From Symsagittifera roscoffensis (taxonomy: Eukaryota; Xenacoelomorpha; Acoela; Convolutidae): a stretch of 60,000 nt of DNA. The translations under genes and the position numbers were made by a program. Below the pieces are notes generated by a model that was not told the DNA's origin, ran no database searches, and saw nothing but the letters and a program-made list of their open reading frames with translations. Of this stretch, positions 32,901 to 43,689 are shown in pieces; within the stretch, counting starts at the first letter, position 1; each line of letters opens with the position of its first letter. Location of the stretch: assembly GCF_963678635.1 (NCBI RefSeq), contig NC_087063.1, positions 35,936,540 to 35,996,539 of the forward strand, written 5' to 3'.

Positions 32901-33364
32901 GAAAATTGAGCACTCCCAATGGATCAAAAGCGTCAACAGGGAGTTCGGTTGCTGCAAAAAGCAACCCCCAGCGAGTTCCCGGCATGTCTGCTCGGACTAG
33001 CTCCCAAAGTTCGGGCGATTATCCACATCAGAATAATGTTGTTACCTCAGAGGAGCAGAATAGTCCGCGGACATCAGGTGGAATCGACATTCCTCGCTCA
33101 AATTCAATTGAGGCGAACCAGGACTTGAACTATTTACCCGGTGTTACCCATTTGTCTTTCCCTTATACAGCAGGAGAAGGCTCTTTCGGAAATAATCAGG
33201 TGCACACCGCCTCGTCGCCTGGCAGTGCGACAGGAGTCTCGTATGCCGGTGCTTTGGGAACATCGCCGGGAGCAGTGGAAGAAACGGCGAACCAATTCCA
33301 GGCTGCAATTAGGTTGGACGATGATAGCGAATTCCCTCCTATGACTATGCATACAGATGACTGA
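14533..33364 (+). CDS. WIPI2: WIPI2-type PROPPIN autophagy protein (three exons, introns included in span)
   Basis: Joining 14533-14995, 31881-32062 and 32372-33364 gives a 545-aa seven-bladed beta-propeller. These proteins bind PI3P on the forming autophagosome through the FRRG motif (EFRRGVKRC, Arg 220-221) and recruit the ATG16L1 complex. Blocks typical of WIPI2: [14 protein letters not shown] (80-93), [10 protein letters not shown] (101-110; the first Arg aligns with human WIPI2 Arg108, used for ATG16L1 binding), [34 protein letters not shown], the membrane-loop region [20 protein letters not shown], and C-terminal [10 protein letters not shown]. It is longer than human WIPI2 because of a Ser/Asn/Gly-rich tail after the last blade. 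The start at 14533 is preferred because a good splice acceptor (TTTTCAG, 14495) lies between it and the upstream in-frame ATG at 14482. Intron 1 is 16.9 kb; intron 2 has a GC donor. Confidence 0.9.
14996..16165 (+). other. Proximal part of WIPI2 intron 1
   Basis: Ordinary AT-rich intron sequence. Short open frames (for example 15514-15759) have no recognisable homology or codon signal. Nothing else supported. Confidence 0.6.
16166..17339 (+). repeat. Composite tRNA-derived repeat, apparent progenitor of the intronic array
   Basis: Starts with a perfect stem-loop (ACCCTTGC / GCAAGGGT, 16166-16186) followed by TAGACTTTTTT. Next comes a TTTGTCTGCT...TTTTGTCGGCTTAGTTGCC module (16386-16428). The first tRNA-like unit has a box-A-like CGCATAGAGGTA (about 16794) and perfect box B GGTTCGAATCC (16838-16848), ending in T8. 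The second tRNA-like T-arm is GGGAGTTCGACTCC (16993-17006), again followed by a T run. The family tail GCGCGAAGCTCAGCTTTGCCTCG is at 17288-17310. Both tRNA-like parts are better preserved here than in the array monomers. Confidence 0.75.
17340..30300 (+). repeat. Intronic tandem array of ~1.1-kb monomers containing tRNA-like Pol III boxes
   Basis: Box B copies stand at 18795, 19924, 21063, 22127, 23253, 24337, 25421, 26507, 27591, 28671 and 29752, so eleven monomers of 1064-1139 bp. Each holds, in order: box A TGGCGTAGAGGTAA (varied), box B GGTTCGAATCC, a T-run terminator, a GTCGGCTCAGTTCCCGT module, a decayed second tRNA-like part (AAGCCCGGGATTTCGATT), a TGCTTAGTTCCGAAG module, the tail GCGAAGCTCAGCTTTGCCTCG, and a unique-looking 3' part with GGGACGTCGTATCGTCTGTG. 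Box B has lost a base in monomer 10 and is mutated in monomer 11. 17340-18740 is an irregular entry zone with about 600 bp of unrelated sequence (17700-18290). 30060-30300 is a broken exit. The orientation matches WIPI2. Confidence 0.9.
23280..27619 (+). repeat. 2.17-kb higher-order duplication inside the array
   Basis: 23280-25449 and 25450-27619 are near-identical dimers at an offset of 2168-2170. Shared private variants include GTTTTCGTCGGCTGGGTT at 23323 and 25495, and CGTAAAGGTAAAACAACTC at 25381 and 27551. The edges are approximate. Confidence 0.85.
30430..31570 (-). pseudogene. Decayed non-LTR reverse transcriptase fragment in WIPI2 intron 1
   Basis: On the - strand [20 protein letters not shown] (near 30860-30800) is the RT palm block with the first catalytic Asp position changed to Asn. 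It is followed in other frames by LFN-type and decayed PQGSVLGPLLF-type sequence (about 30690-30620). The upstream part (31560-31010) encodes broken RT N-terminal sequence. Many stops; inserted antisense to WIPI2. Confidence 0.65.
31571..31880 (+). other. Distal WIPI2 intron 1
   Basis: T-rich intron end. A short direct repeat (TATTGAAAGTCT...) lies at 31819 and 31850. The acceptor AG is at 31879-31880. Confidence 0.6.
31881..32062 (+). CDS. WIPI2: WIPI2 coding exon 2
   Basis: Acceptor TTTACTTTAG, then GC completes the Gly codon (phase 1). It encodes [14 protein letters not shown] to SMPEGNK. It ends AAG|GCTAGT, a GC donor: no GT site keeps the reading frame into exon 3, and the K|VFEFRRG junction matches the family. 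Confidence 0.88.
32372..33364 (+). CDS. WIPI2: WIPI2 coding exon 3 and stop
   Basis: Acceptor TGTTCTAG. It encodes [11 protein letters not shown] through blades 6-7 ([19 protein letters not shown]), then about 155 residues of Ser/Gly/Asn-rich, probably disordered tail, ending [12 protein letters not shown] and a stop at 33362. Confidence 0.9.
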   Translation: MFEFRRGVKRCVTIYSLSFSNDSLLLACCSNTETIHIFKLETASNRLYSNAPVTNGQRALPNSSQNFNDSANSQTWMGYFGQAIMDSASYLPSNVGEMFTQGRAAFQARIPSFNEDSTFFNTCALAWINKILRLVVASTSGQLYIFNVDLSDSTGECALIRQHKIDGSTGLGVGGSRKLSTPNGSKASTGSSVAAKSNPQRVPGMSARTSSQSSGDYPHQNNVVTSEEQNSPRTSGGIDIPRSNSIEANQDLNYLPGVTHLSFPYTAGEGSFGNNQVHTASSPGSATGVSYAGALGTSPGAVEETANQFQAAIRLDDDSEFPPMTMHTDD

Positions 33365-34320
33365 ACTGCAAAACTTCTAAATAATATATCTAGCAAGGCA
33401 AAATGATTTTTTGAACGATTAGATTGAATTTTAGAATCAAAAGAAACAAGTCGAACGTATTGCCACTGTATTGCTTAAGTGAATTCTAATTTTTCGTTCT
33501 CTAATGGTTATTTGTTTGCCTCGAAGATATACTATTGGTTTATAGATTTTACTTATTGTATGGGTTAAGGTTTTATGTTCTTTTCGTTACCAGTGTCCGA
33601 AATACGTCCAGCTGTGCAGTTGTCAAGTCACTCATGAGATTTAGTTTTGTTAGATAGATTTAGTTGATAAATTGAAAAATGATTTTCCTCCTACCAAATG
33701 GCGCTAAATTTTACACCTTCAAATGAGAGAAATGCTTAGAGTTAGTTAATAATTGTAATATTATGAATCATCCGAGAATACTCAGTCTCTATCCCCTTTA
33801 TTGTCACGGACAGTTAATGCGATTCCCATAGTTTATTGTAATAGAAAAAATAGCTGAAAATGTCTTTTTTGTTCGTACGAGTATCGTCGCACAGTTGTGC
33901 TTGCGAGTGTAGTATTTTATGATCAGTCTATTTCTTTCCAATGAAGTCGCACATTTTAGAGCAAACTTCAGCGTTAATTAAACAGTATGTTTAAGAGTAA
34001 TGAATGTAGTGAAGACTCATATACTTCAATTGTCTGTTGGCCATTTTTTGAATCTTGATTGTCAATGAATTTGTTTTAGTCAATTTTGAAAATCGATGAT
34101 AGTAGTTAAGACTTTAATATTGGTCATGATAAATTTTTTCAGGAAAAATCTTAAAATCTGTTCAGGCTCAGTTTTGGTTTTTCGCGGTTCGACTTTTGAT
34201 TTATTTTAAAGTTCAGTTCATTTCCATTGCAAAAAGGAAGGCAAACTCAACTATCGAACAGCAAAAGTGTAAAGGTCACGAAAAACGTGACCGACTTTTA
34301 GTTTCAAAAGTGGATTTTAA
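33365..34320 (+). other. WIPI2 3' region and start of intergenic DNA
   Basis: No further coding signal. No strong AATAAA is obvious in the first 500 bp; ATTAAA occurs near 33977. From 34120 the sequence joins a dispersed family recognisable by GGAAGGCAAACTC (about 34239, also 38346, 40206, 59382). A perfect stem-loop GGTCACG-A5-CGTGACC lies at 34274-34292. Confidence 0.5.
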
Positions 34321-34324
34321 TGTT

Positions 34325-35150
34325 AACGCTTGCGATTAGCAAGCGTTATCAAACTGGAATATAGACTTTTTTTAGTTACAACTAGTTTAACAAAATCAGT
34401 TGAATCACTTGCAGACTATGCAGCTGATTTTTTTTCACTTCTCTTCTCTTAGCATCTTCCAGGTTGCTTCCCCTTGGCCTGGAGGTAAGTAATGTGCCTC
34501 TGTATTCTAAAGTGTGGGGTTCCAGTCGTGGCCGGACCATGTTTTTTTTCAGTATCAAGGAAATTATAAAAAAAAAATCCGAGAATAATGAATTACTGGT
34601 TTTTCGTTTGTTCGCTCAAGTTTTGTCGGCTTAATTGCCTAAACAGCTTTTGCTTGTGCCATAGACAATTTGCATTGTAGTTGCAAGTGCTGTTCATTCT
34701 AGTTTCAAGGGGGACATGAAAGATTTTTAAAGAATTAAAAAATCATTTTTCGGATCAAGTGGTTTCAGCTAAAAGATTGTTGGCTTAGTTGCCACGTCAC
34801 TGATTTTTCTTGTGCTATGAACCACTTTCCCTGTAGTTGCAAGAGCAAGTGTTGTCCATTGCTGTTTAAGGTGAGATTTTAAACTTTTTTTTTATAACAT
34901 CATAATTTTTTCGGCTCAACTTGTCTGCTCAAAGATTGTCGGCTTTGTTTCTTTTCGTAAATTTTTAACGTTGCTGTTTTAAAGTTCAAATGTCTGGCAT
35001 GTTTGCCTAAAATGATTTTCTATCGAGACATATGAACGTTTATATGTCATAGTTTTTTTTCAAAAAATTTCATTTTTTTTGGCTTTAATGTAATTTTTTA
35101 TGTTTGTGTTCTATCGAAAGTGGTGCGAAGCTCCGCAACGCCTCTTTGTC
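34325..35150 (+). repeat. Composite tRNA-derived SINE-like element
   Basis: Starts with stem-loop AACGCTTGC / GCAAGCGTT (34325-34347) and TAGACTTTTTTT. The tRNA-like head has box A TGGCCTGGAGGTAA (34475-34488) and box B GGTTCCAGTCG (34518-34528), then GGCCGGACCA and a T8 run. The body has three GTCGGCTTAGTTGCC-type modules (34623, 34782, 34937). The tail GCGAAGCTCCGCAACGCCTC is at 35122-35143. Confidence 0.75.
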
Positions 35151-36169
35151 AGTGTTAGCGGAAATGAGAAGTTACCCGTTGATCCAATTTTCTCTAGTTG
35201 GGTTAGTTTTATCAACAAAGGGTTACATATCAAATGGCATAATTCTCAATTTGCCTATAAATAGGAAAATTCAAAAATAGCATTTATTTTGTAAGTTTTC
35301 CTAAAGCTTAAACAGTCTAACTTTTGAAAAGCTGCAAACAGAATTAAGTTAACTTGAAAATAATTTAACCGGAATATTCAACAGAAAGAAAGAAAAAATT
35401 AATTTTTAATTTAAACAATTTTACCAGAAATACTATCCCAATATTCGTCGATATCAAGCGATTGGGCTTTGACTCTCGGTTTCACGTTGCAAATCACTGC
35501 ATTTAGGTTTCTATATTTTTCGTTGCGGAACATGAGCTTGGCTACCTAATTGGAATCGCCCATAAGATCTTGCCAAATTTTCTTCATTTTGTTATGCTTT
35601 ACGACCAAAATTTTCTGACCGAAATGTCTTTTTTCGTATCTTTTCCATCTTATAGTTCTCAAAAAAAAAAGAAATGAATGGATTTGTATAGCATGAATAC
35701 TTTTTTTTTGGCTATTGAGTTCTATAAGTACTGCCAAAATTTTCCTAGGTTTTCAGCCGACTATTTTCAAATAATTCATTTAATTTTTTTCGCACACGAG
35801 TCGGATTATCTTTCTAACTTTGGCATGTAGTTTGGTACCGCAAGTAGTGCGAAAAACATGAAATTCAATACCTTCATATTTCTTGTTTTTTTTTTCATAC
35901 AGAAACTCATCGAAACTGAAATTAAGAAGTTTTGAGTTCAAATGTACTTCGGTGGTTCCAAAGCCTCAGTATTTAAAAAGTTACAAGGAATTAATTACCT
36001 GAACTCTTCTATCGGCAATACATATGCGAACGAAAAATTAGCCGGTACAGAGTGAATACTACAGCGTAAATACTACAGGTTTTTCCTTATTTAGCTATGC
36101 AATCGTTTTTCGTTTAATGTCTGTTTGACTAAATTAAAATTCTCAAGCCTATTGTGGCGTGGTATCAGG
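35151..36169. other. AT-rich intergenic sequence, no gene seen
   Basis: Only short accidental frames and homopolymer runs. Nothing recognised. Confidence 0.6.
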
Positions 36170-37090
36170 GTAATTTCAAGTGTTGCAAATCGGGCCTCCA
36201 AATATATTACTGCTCAATCTTTTCGGTTTCCGAGGTATCGCATTTTTTATGATTTTGTTTCAGAAAACTTAGTTTAAACAGTACTTTCAGAACTTCAAAT
36301 TTTCAGCTCTTACTGTACACAATGGAGTTGAAATTCTGCTCTCCTAATATGACTGCTCAAATCTTCTCTTTTTTCGAGATATAGCGGTTTTTACTTTTTG
36401 GCATTTTTTTTTCAAAAAACTAAGATCTAAAAAAATAAAAGAATGTGAAAATTTGAAACTCATGGTGAGGTGCTATTCTGGTTTTCCAGATATGGCGATG
36501 TTTTTGATTTTTTCTTTTTTTTTCAAAAAAATTAGATTAAGTATTTCCAGAACTCGAAAATCTCAACCCTATCGTGAGGTGCTATCACAATACACTATGG
36601 AGTTGCAATTTCGCCCTTCAAATATGACTGCTCAAATCGTGTCGATTTTTGAGATATGGAGTTTTTTTATATTATTTCGATTTAAGCAATAAAAAAACTT
36701 TCAGCCCTATGGTGGGGAGCTATCAGGTTACACTCAGGAGTCTCAAATCTTGCATCCAATCTTACTGCTCAAATCTATCTGTGTTGCGAGATATGGTATT
36801 TTTTATACTTAATAATTTTTTTCCAAAAAACTAACAACTTGAAACTTTCTGTCAGGGTACTTTATTTCTGCCTTGTAAATATGGTTGCTTTTATGTTTTT
36901 GTTTTTCGAGATTTTTCTATTTTGCATAGTATCTTCAATTTTTTCAAAAGTTTCAGATTTGAAAAAAAACTAACAGAACTTGAAAGTGTCAACCCTATGG
37001 TGGGGATTTTTCAGGATACACTCCTGGATTGCAAATATCGCCTCCAAATTAGACTCATCAAAGTTTAAGAGCCGAGATGTTTTCTTCAAA
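36170..37090. repeat. Degenerate tandem repeat, monomer roughly 160-190 bp
   Basis: About five diverged units share, in order, a CCTATGGTGGGGAGCTATCA-like block, a TACACTCNGGAGTTGCAAAT-like block, a CTCCAAATATGACTGCTCAAA-like block, a TTTTTCGAGATATGG-like block and a T-rich end with CAAAAAACTAA. Units begin near 36140, 36300, 36450, 36565, 36700 and 36990. Confidence 0.65.
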
Positions 37091-37699
37091 AAGTTTGCTG
37101 TCGGTTTTTTTGGGGTCCTTTTTTGAGTTTTAAGTTTTACAAATCGGATAAAACTGTAATTTTGGAGAGGTGACTATTTGTTTGTAAAATAACCCAAAAG
37201 ATGACTTTGTAAACTGTTCAGTTAATGAAATAGAAAACCCGGATGGATGTGCCTAATTTTAATTTACGGTTGCATTAAATGTCATTGTTTGTTTATAAAG
37301 TAATTTTTTAGGATGCTCTTTTCAAGTTCAACGATCTATTTGATGCACCGTTGGTGTGAGTTATGCGCTAGTTATATTTGATTTTCGATGAACCAGGTTA
37401 AATTATAGTTCTGAAACACGGCCAAAAGGTCTTCAAAATAGGAGCAAACTCGTTCCAGTTCGAGTTATTGTTCAGATACCTGAAAATGTGGAGATAAAAC
37501 CACCCTGTTCCAAAACATGCTTTCTACTTCATGTCAAAGAATTCTAGCACTTGTTATTTCGAGCAATCTCGAAGAGATGAATAGAACTATGGCGTAGTGT
37601 CCGCTTTTCCGATTTACTTCCTTTTTCCAGCCAATTTTGGCTATCTCAAGGTTAGGATGGTCTATCTCTAGGTAGGAGGATCAAGTGTGGCATCATATT
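37091..37699. other. Intergenic spacer, no gene seen
   Basis: AT-rich, no ORF or repeat recognised. Confidence 0.5.
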
Positions 37700-40600
37700 C
37701 AAGGCTTAAAATCATATTGTGGCATCATATACACTTTAAGCTGAAAACACTGAGCTGGAAGCTCTATGATAATTGTGTGTCCGTTGGAGGCAGAATGAGA
37801 TTATCTGTGCTAACTCAGCTATGAATTTTCCTGAAAAGTTTCGGTAATTGAATGAAAACTGTTTGTACAGGGTTTTTGAAATAACCTGACGAAATTTTAT
37901 GAACTTTTAAAAAATTGATGCGGGAGGTAATGAGGTTAGAAGTTTATGGTCGTGATTTGGATCTATAAAAAAATTCAATAAAAATCTATGCTGAAAAACA
38001 CTGGTCTAAATGTTTTGATTTCCAGACTTTAGACGAAGAGGCAGACTTCCTCAATTTAATTCTACTGCAAGTTGATTGTTGTTTCAGATATTAGTGTTTC
38101 TCATTCTTGCAGTTTTCAACTAATTCAGTCACTTTACTAAAAAAAAATAACCCTACAAAGAAAAGTTTTAGAGAATTTTGACTTTGTTTATGATAGAGAA
38201 TCGATAAACGTAGTTCAGACCCTTATATAGTTCTTGAAGATGTTCATGATCAAGAATCGATAAACGTAGTTCAGACTCTTATATAGATCGTGATGGTTTG
38301 ACTTTTGACTTGGTTTTAAGTTCAGTTCTTTTCCTCTGTTAAAAGGAAGGCAAACTCCACTATCGAACAGCAAAAATGTGAAGGTCACAAAAAACTTGAA
38401 AGTGGAAATACATTTGCAGATTTCTCAGCAAATTTTACCTATTGATCAATTTTTCTCAAATTGGGTTAATTTTATCAAAAAAAGTGCCAATCTTCAATAA
38501 TTCCTGAAATTCAAATCCATTGAAACGTTTTTTTAAAAAGATAACTCAAAGTTTGTTTCGGAAGAGAACTATTTTTTTGTTTCCTTGCGGTCCATGACTC
38601 TGTTAATAAGTTACTGTGGTTGTGACATTCTGTTTTAATCGCACAGGAATCGGTTATCCTTTTTTTCCTTTGAACGAAGTCTGTCACGGTTAAAAGGGCC
38701 CATGGTAGGCTTAAAACAGTGAGTTGGAAGCTCTGTAATAATTGTGTGCTCTTTGTCGCAGAATGGGATCATCGGTGCTAACTCAGTTAGGACTTTTCCA
38801 GAAAAGCTTCGTTGATCGAATAAGAACTGTTTGTATTTGATTTATGAAATAACCCGACAAAAATTTATGACATTTTGAAAAGAATGATTGAGGTTGAGGG
38901 TTTGAAACTATTTCACAATGAATTAAATGGTACTTGTTTCTTAATTTCTCTTAGGCGTAACGTTTGAACACCGAATTCATCAACTCAGAAATTATGCCAA
39001 ATTGATTTTAGAGCAGATACGTGGTCTGAAAAACCATTTGTTTTATCTGTTTTTTTTATTGTTTGTTTTTTATCGCAAGTGATATAATCTCCGCTTCGCC
39101 TCTGTGTAATTTTTCTGTTTTCTAATCCAACTTGAATTTCAAATTTCTAGGATTAACTTATCTTTTTGGGACTAATCACTTATATTCAAGGAACATAAAA
39201 AGACCTAAACAACAACTGCATAAAGTGCAACAATGTCATTAAAGCCGTCACATCAAGTCAAGGCATAATGATAAAATAACTGAATATTATACAATTTGTC
39301 GCAGAATGGGATCATCGGTGCTAACTCAGTTATGACTTTTCCAGAAAAGCTTCGTTGATCGAATAAGAACTGTTTGTATTTGATTTATGAATTAACCCGA
39401 CAAAAATTTATGACATTTTGAAAAGAATGATTGAGGTTGAGGGTTTGAAACTATTTCACAATGAATTAAATGGTACTTGTTTCTTAATTTCTCTTAGGCG
39501 TAACGTTTGAACACCGAATTCATCAACTCAGAAATTATGCCAAATTGATTTTAGAGCAGATACGTGGTCTGAAAAACCATTTGTTTTATCTGTTTTTTTT
39601 ATTGTTTGTTTTGTATCGCAAGTGATATAATCTCCGCTTCGCCTCTGTGTAATTTTTCTGTTTTCTAATCCAACTTGAATTTCAAATTTCTAGGATTAAC
39701 TTATCTTTCTGGGACTAATCACTTATATTCGAGGAACATAAAAAGACCTAAACAACAACTGCATAAAGTGCAACAATGTCATTAAAGCCGTCACGACATC
39801 AAGTCAAGGCATAATGATAAAATAACTGAATATTATACAAAGCTCCTAATCGATTAAGCATGAAATACTCTGCAGGGGTTTAGCCACCCAAAGTTGCCAA
39901 TATCACTAGAGTAAATTGGAAGCAAGGCAATCATTCTTTCTCATTCTTGCAGTTATTTAACTAATTCAATCATTTAACTTAAAAAATAACCTACAAAAAA
40001 TAAGTTACAAGAAATGTTATAAATCAATGTGACTTTATTTTTGATTAAGAGTCTATGAACATAGTTCAGGCTATTATATAGATCGTGATGATTTTTTTGT
40101 TTCTTTCTCAAGAAAAGTCTTTAGATTTGCTGACGCTCAAATTTGTTTTTTTTTTGCGATTTGACTTTTGACTTTTTTAATTTCAGTTTTTTCCCTTTGT
40201 TAAGGAAGGCAATCTCCACTATCGAAGAGCGAAAGTGTAAAAGGTAGCAAAAAACGTGATTGACTTCTTTCGAGTGTGGAATTTAATTTACAGATATTTC
40301 AGCGGACTAAAAAGTTTACCTATTGATCTAGTTTTCTAAAGTTGGATAAATTTTCTCAAAAAAGACCAATCATAAATTGTTCTGAAAATCAAATCTATTG
40401 AATTTTTTTTTGTTATTGTGAAGTTCAAAAATTGAAATTTTTTTGAAAAATAAGTTAGTATTTTTCCTGTTTCCTTGCGTTCCTTGATTCTTTTGATCAA
40501 GTTGCTGTGGTGGAAAATTCTGTGCTAACCGCTCAGGAACCGGCTATCCTTATTTTCCCTTGAACGAAGTCTATGTCACGGTTAAAAGGGCCCATGTTAG

Positions 40601-40960
40601 GCTTAAAACACTGGGTTGGAAGCCCTATGATAAATGTGTGCACTTTGACGCAGAATGAGATTATCTGCTATAATGCTGGTATTGGCTATGACTCTGGTAA
40701 TCGAAGAAAACTGTTTGTACAAGATTTTTCTTACAATGGCGATCAGCTTAGTGTGTCATTGAACTTTTGCTAAGAATGAGGGAGATAGGGGTTTGAAATT
40801 ATTTCACAATGAACTAAAAGGTACTAGATTTCTTTTTTTTCTACTAGGCATAACGACTGAACAGCGAATTCATCAACTCAGAAACTATTCCAAAGTGATT
40901 CCAGGGTAGCTACTTGGTCTGAAAAAATCATTACCAGACACAAGTTATCGCAGTATAAGA
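37700..40960. repeat. Three diverged copies of a segmental repeat
   Basis: Anchors recur in the same order: AAAACACTGAGCTGGAAGCT (37744), its variants at 38714 and 40606, a GGCAGAATGAGATTATCTG-like block (37791, 38759, 40651), and a GGAAGGCAAACTCCACTATC-like block (38346, 40206; also 34239). The copies are roughly 70-85% alike by eye. None encodes an obvious protein. Confidence 0.6.
38752..39840. repeat. Near-perfect 543/546-bp tandem duplication
   Basis: 38752-39294 and 39295-39840 are almost identical. Visible differences include GTTAGG/GTTATG, a 3-bp addition (CACATC versus CACGACATC) and a few single bases. Each copy contains one family tail (CTCCGCTTCGCCTCTGTGTAA). Confidence 0.9.
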
Positions 40961-41004
40961 AAATGCATTGTTTTTTTTCTGCCTTATCCATGGTTGGATT
41001 TTTA

Positions 41005-41655
41005 TACTGTGGGGGTCCAGTTACTGGTCAGATTGTCCTAATCCATGATCTTCTAGTAGTTCCGTGCAGTGGAGAGACATCAACGAGCACAGTCCATCCA
41101 CAGAACCCGGAAGTTATCGACCTGTTAGCATAATATCGCCCATTGCCAGATTGATAGAGCGTATACTCTAAGAGGAGATAGTCGAATGTTCGACGCTGCC
41201 AGACGAAAACATGTTTTAGTAAAAGCCACTCAACTGCTACCTCGTTGACTAGCATAACAACAAATATCATTCAACGTTTCAATATTAAACGCCTACCAGT
41301 AAGAACAGCAGCAGTTGCCTTAAATATAAAAAGAGCCTACGCACCGTGGATAATAAACAGCTCCTTAAATCATAAATGCATCGCAAATAAGCAACAATGG
41401 TTGAAATGCTGCCCGAGAGGTTGCAAACAGTTTGGCGGCTTTTTGTCAGAATTAGCAAAAATAACTCAAGGCAGCGTCATTTCACCTATAATTTCTTCAT
41501 GGTACCTTAGCGACTTAATCCTATTCAGTATAATCCTATTCAGTATAATCCTATCGGTACCTGGAAAAAAGAGAGGAATAACACGCTCAATATTGCTCTT
41601 AACACTTTCGAGATCAGTTGTCTTGTTATCAGGAACTGGACTTTTTTCCCCGTAA
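41005..41655 (+). pseudogene. Non-LTR reverse transcriptase fragment, 5' part
   Basis: 41090-41160 encodes PGSYRPVSIISPIARLIERI, the standard RT motif 2. Further on, in other frames, come the palm-like SCLKYKKSLRTVD and ITQGSVISPIISSWYLSDLI (41459-41520, the QGSVLSPLLF block). The stretch is interrupted by stops and ends where a SINE has entered. It looks like a Jockey/CR1-type element; the clade is uncertain. Confidence 0.65.
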
Positions 41656-42205
41656 ACAACGTTTATTACACATTTTACTTGTTTCGTGCGTTATTATTGA
41701 ACGTTAACAACTTCCAGGCTCGTTCCCACTTGGCTTAAAGGTAACGTAATCGCCGTTGCACCCTAAGGTTTGGGGCTTGAGTCCCGGCCGAACCTGGAAA
41801 GTGAAATTGTTTTTCGCTAAAAGTTGAATTGTGGGTCTTTCGGTTGTCTGCTCCAGTTTTGTCGGCTTAGTTGTCACATAATAGAATTTTCTGGTGCTAT
41901 AAGCTATTTTCATTATTATTGCAATTGTTGTTCGTTTTAGTTTCAGAAATGGAATTGGAATTTTTTGCGATTTTTCTCGGCTCAACTGGTGTCTGCTCAG
42001 AACTTGTCAGCTTTGTTTTTGCTTCGTAGGTTTTAATTAATTGCTAATTTAATATTCGAACGTTTTTTTTTGGCATGTTTGCCTAGAAGTAATTTTTCTC
42101 GAGATATACGAGAATTTTGTTCGACATTTTTTTCGGTTTCTGTTTTTTAAAATTTAAGTTGTATTGCAAAAGATGCGAAGCTCCGCCTCGGCTCTGTGTA
42201 AAAAC
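41640..42205 (+). repeat. Composite tRNA-derived SINE-like element inserted in an RT remnant
   Basis: Box A TGGCTTAAAGGTAACG (41731-41746) and box B-like GGGGCTTGAGTCCC (41772-41785), then GGCCGAACCTGG. A GTCGGCTTAGTTGTC module is at 41861. The tail GCGAAGCTCCGCCTCGGCTCTG is at 42173-42197. RT homology ends before it and a related RT C-terminus resumes at 42300. Confidence 0.75.
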
Positions 42206-42299
42206 ACGGTTATCAAATCCAAACAGATTTTCAAACTTTTGGGAGTAAAGTTATCTAATCACTAACATTCAAGGAACATATGAAAGACCTAAACACCTG

Positions 42300-43070
42300 G
42301 TGTCAAACAATGTCATCAGAGCCGTCACCCCATCAGTTCAAGGCATAATAAAAAAGAACTTAATATTGTACAAAGCTCTTAATCGATCAAGCATGAATTA
42401 CGCTGCAGGAGTTTATCATACAACGTTGCCAAAACTCATTGGAAAAATTTGGAAGCAAGAAAAAATTATGCCTGCGGTAGATCATCTGAAGTAGGAAACG
42501 CAATGCATTCCAATAAAAGACCGCCGTATGTTATTCGCATCTCAGTACACACTTCAAATAAAATAAAAAACCAATCATTTATGCCACGAACGAGAGGGCA
42601 GGAAATTGAAATATCCCTCAAAGACTATTTAACCAAACAATGCATCGAACTTAACATCGATGAAGACAAAACGACCATCAAAGAGCTGCACACTTCTTAT
42701 GTCTCAGAGTCACTGAAGGTCTCGCCGTTAATCGGGTGCTGAACAACTCAACGCCATTGGGACTAAAAGAAAAAGAGCACCTCGAGCGAAATTTTTGAAT
42801 AGGGAAAAACAAGTGAGACTGACGCAACTAAGAAGAGGTTTTTGCTGTAAACTAAACGATCACAAGCTTTGCATCAAAGAATCCGCCACAGAGAAATGTT
42901 ACTTTTCAGAGAAATGCCACAATATAGAGGGCAGGACAGTTCACCTCACCGTGTCTCCTTGCCTTGGAAGCAATCAAGAATTCCGTGGGACAGACCTCGA
43001 AAAAACCACCGAATTCACCCAAGCCCGGTGAGGGCCTTCACAACAACGATCAACATCAACTTGACCTAAC
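42300..43070 (+). pseudogene. Non-LTR reverse transcriptase C-terminal fragment
   Basis: 42300-42494 encodes VIRAVTPSVQGIIKKNLI and LYKALNRSSMNYAAGVYH, the thumb region typical of non-LTR RTs (LYKALVRSVLDYGA-like), then KIMPAVDHLK. 42449-42742 continues in the next frame. It is probably the 3' half of the fragment at 41005-41655, separated by the SINE. 42780-43070 looks like a decayed Arg-rich 3' end. Confidence 0.65.
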
Positions 43071-43689
43071 TATCTGAGACAACGAGCTCGCAACAAAGCA
43101 CATTGTATATTCAACCCCCTGCTCCTTTTAAAACAAGATGGCACGGTTGTTGCATTGTAGCCACAGTCGGTCATATATATTCGTTGCCCATGTGTCACTA
43201 ATATGGGGCGTCTTCATGGTAGCGGAAGTTAAGCGTGACTATCAACTTTTTCCATCGACATCTACATGTTGAGTCTACCATCGATAGGGCGTGTTTTTCT
43301 TTTGCGTCTTGAGCAAGCGTAGCCTGGAGCTTATGAGGTTCTCTCCTTGATCCAACTGAAGTTGTTTTGCGCCAAGAAATGGCGCTGCGTGCTTTGAATT
43401 GAGTAAAGCTACCCTAGAGCAGCAGACATTGAGGAGAGAACAACCAGGGTTCTTGATGCTTGCTTTACATCATCCAGAGGTCATGATTTTTGTTTTAAAC
43501 TTGTGGACGCACAACCCTTTGTTTTCACTGCCAATTTTGCACGCTTTTAGTTCAGCGATGATATTCATAAAAAACGGCTTTGAACCTTTTGGTTGGTTGG
43601 TTTCTTGAGGGCCTGCGTCAAAGATCCAGGGGGATGACAAGCCCCACTATTCTAAGATAGTCCAGGATGTTTTGGGAACGGCGTTGAAA
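43071..43689. other. Intergenic stretch, nothing recognised
   Basis: Slightly higher GC than its surroundings. One short frame (43399-43608) has no recognisable family. Confidence 0.4.

Noticed and set aside
43195-43260. 5S rRNA-like fragment (GGAAGTTAAGCGTGAC)
   Set aside because: Only one short block resembles 5S rRNA; the rest of the gene is absent.
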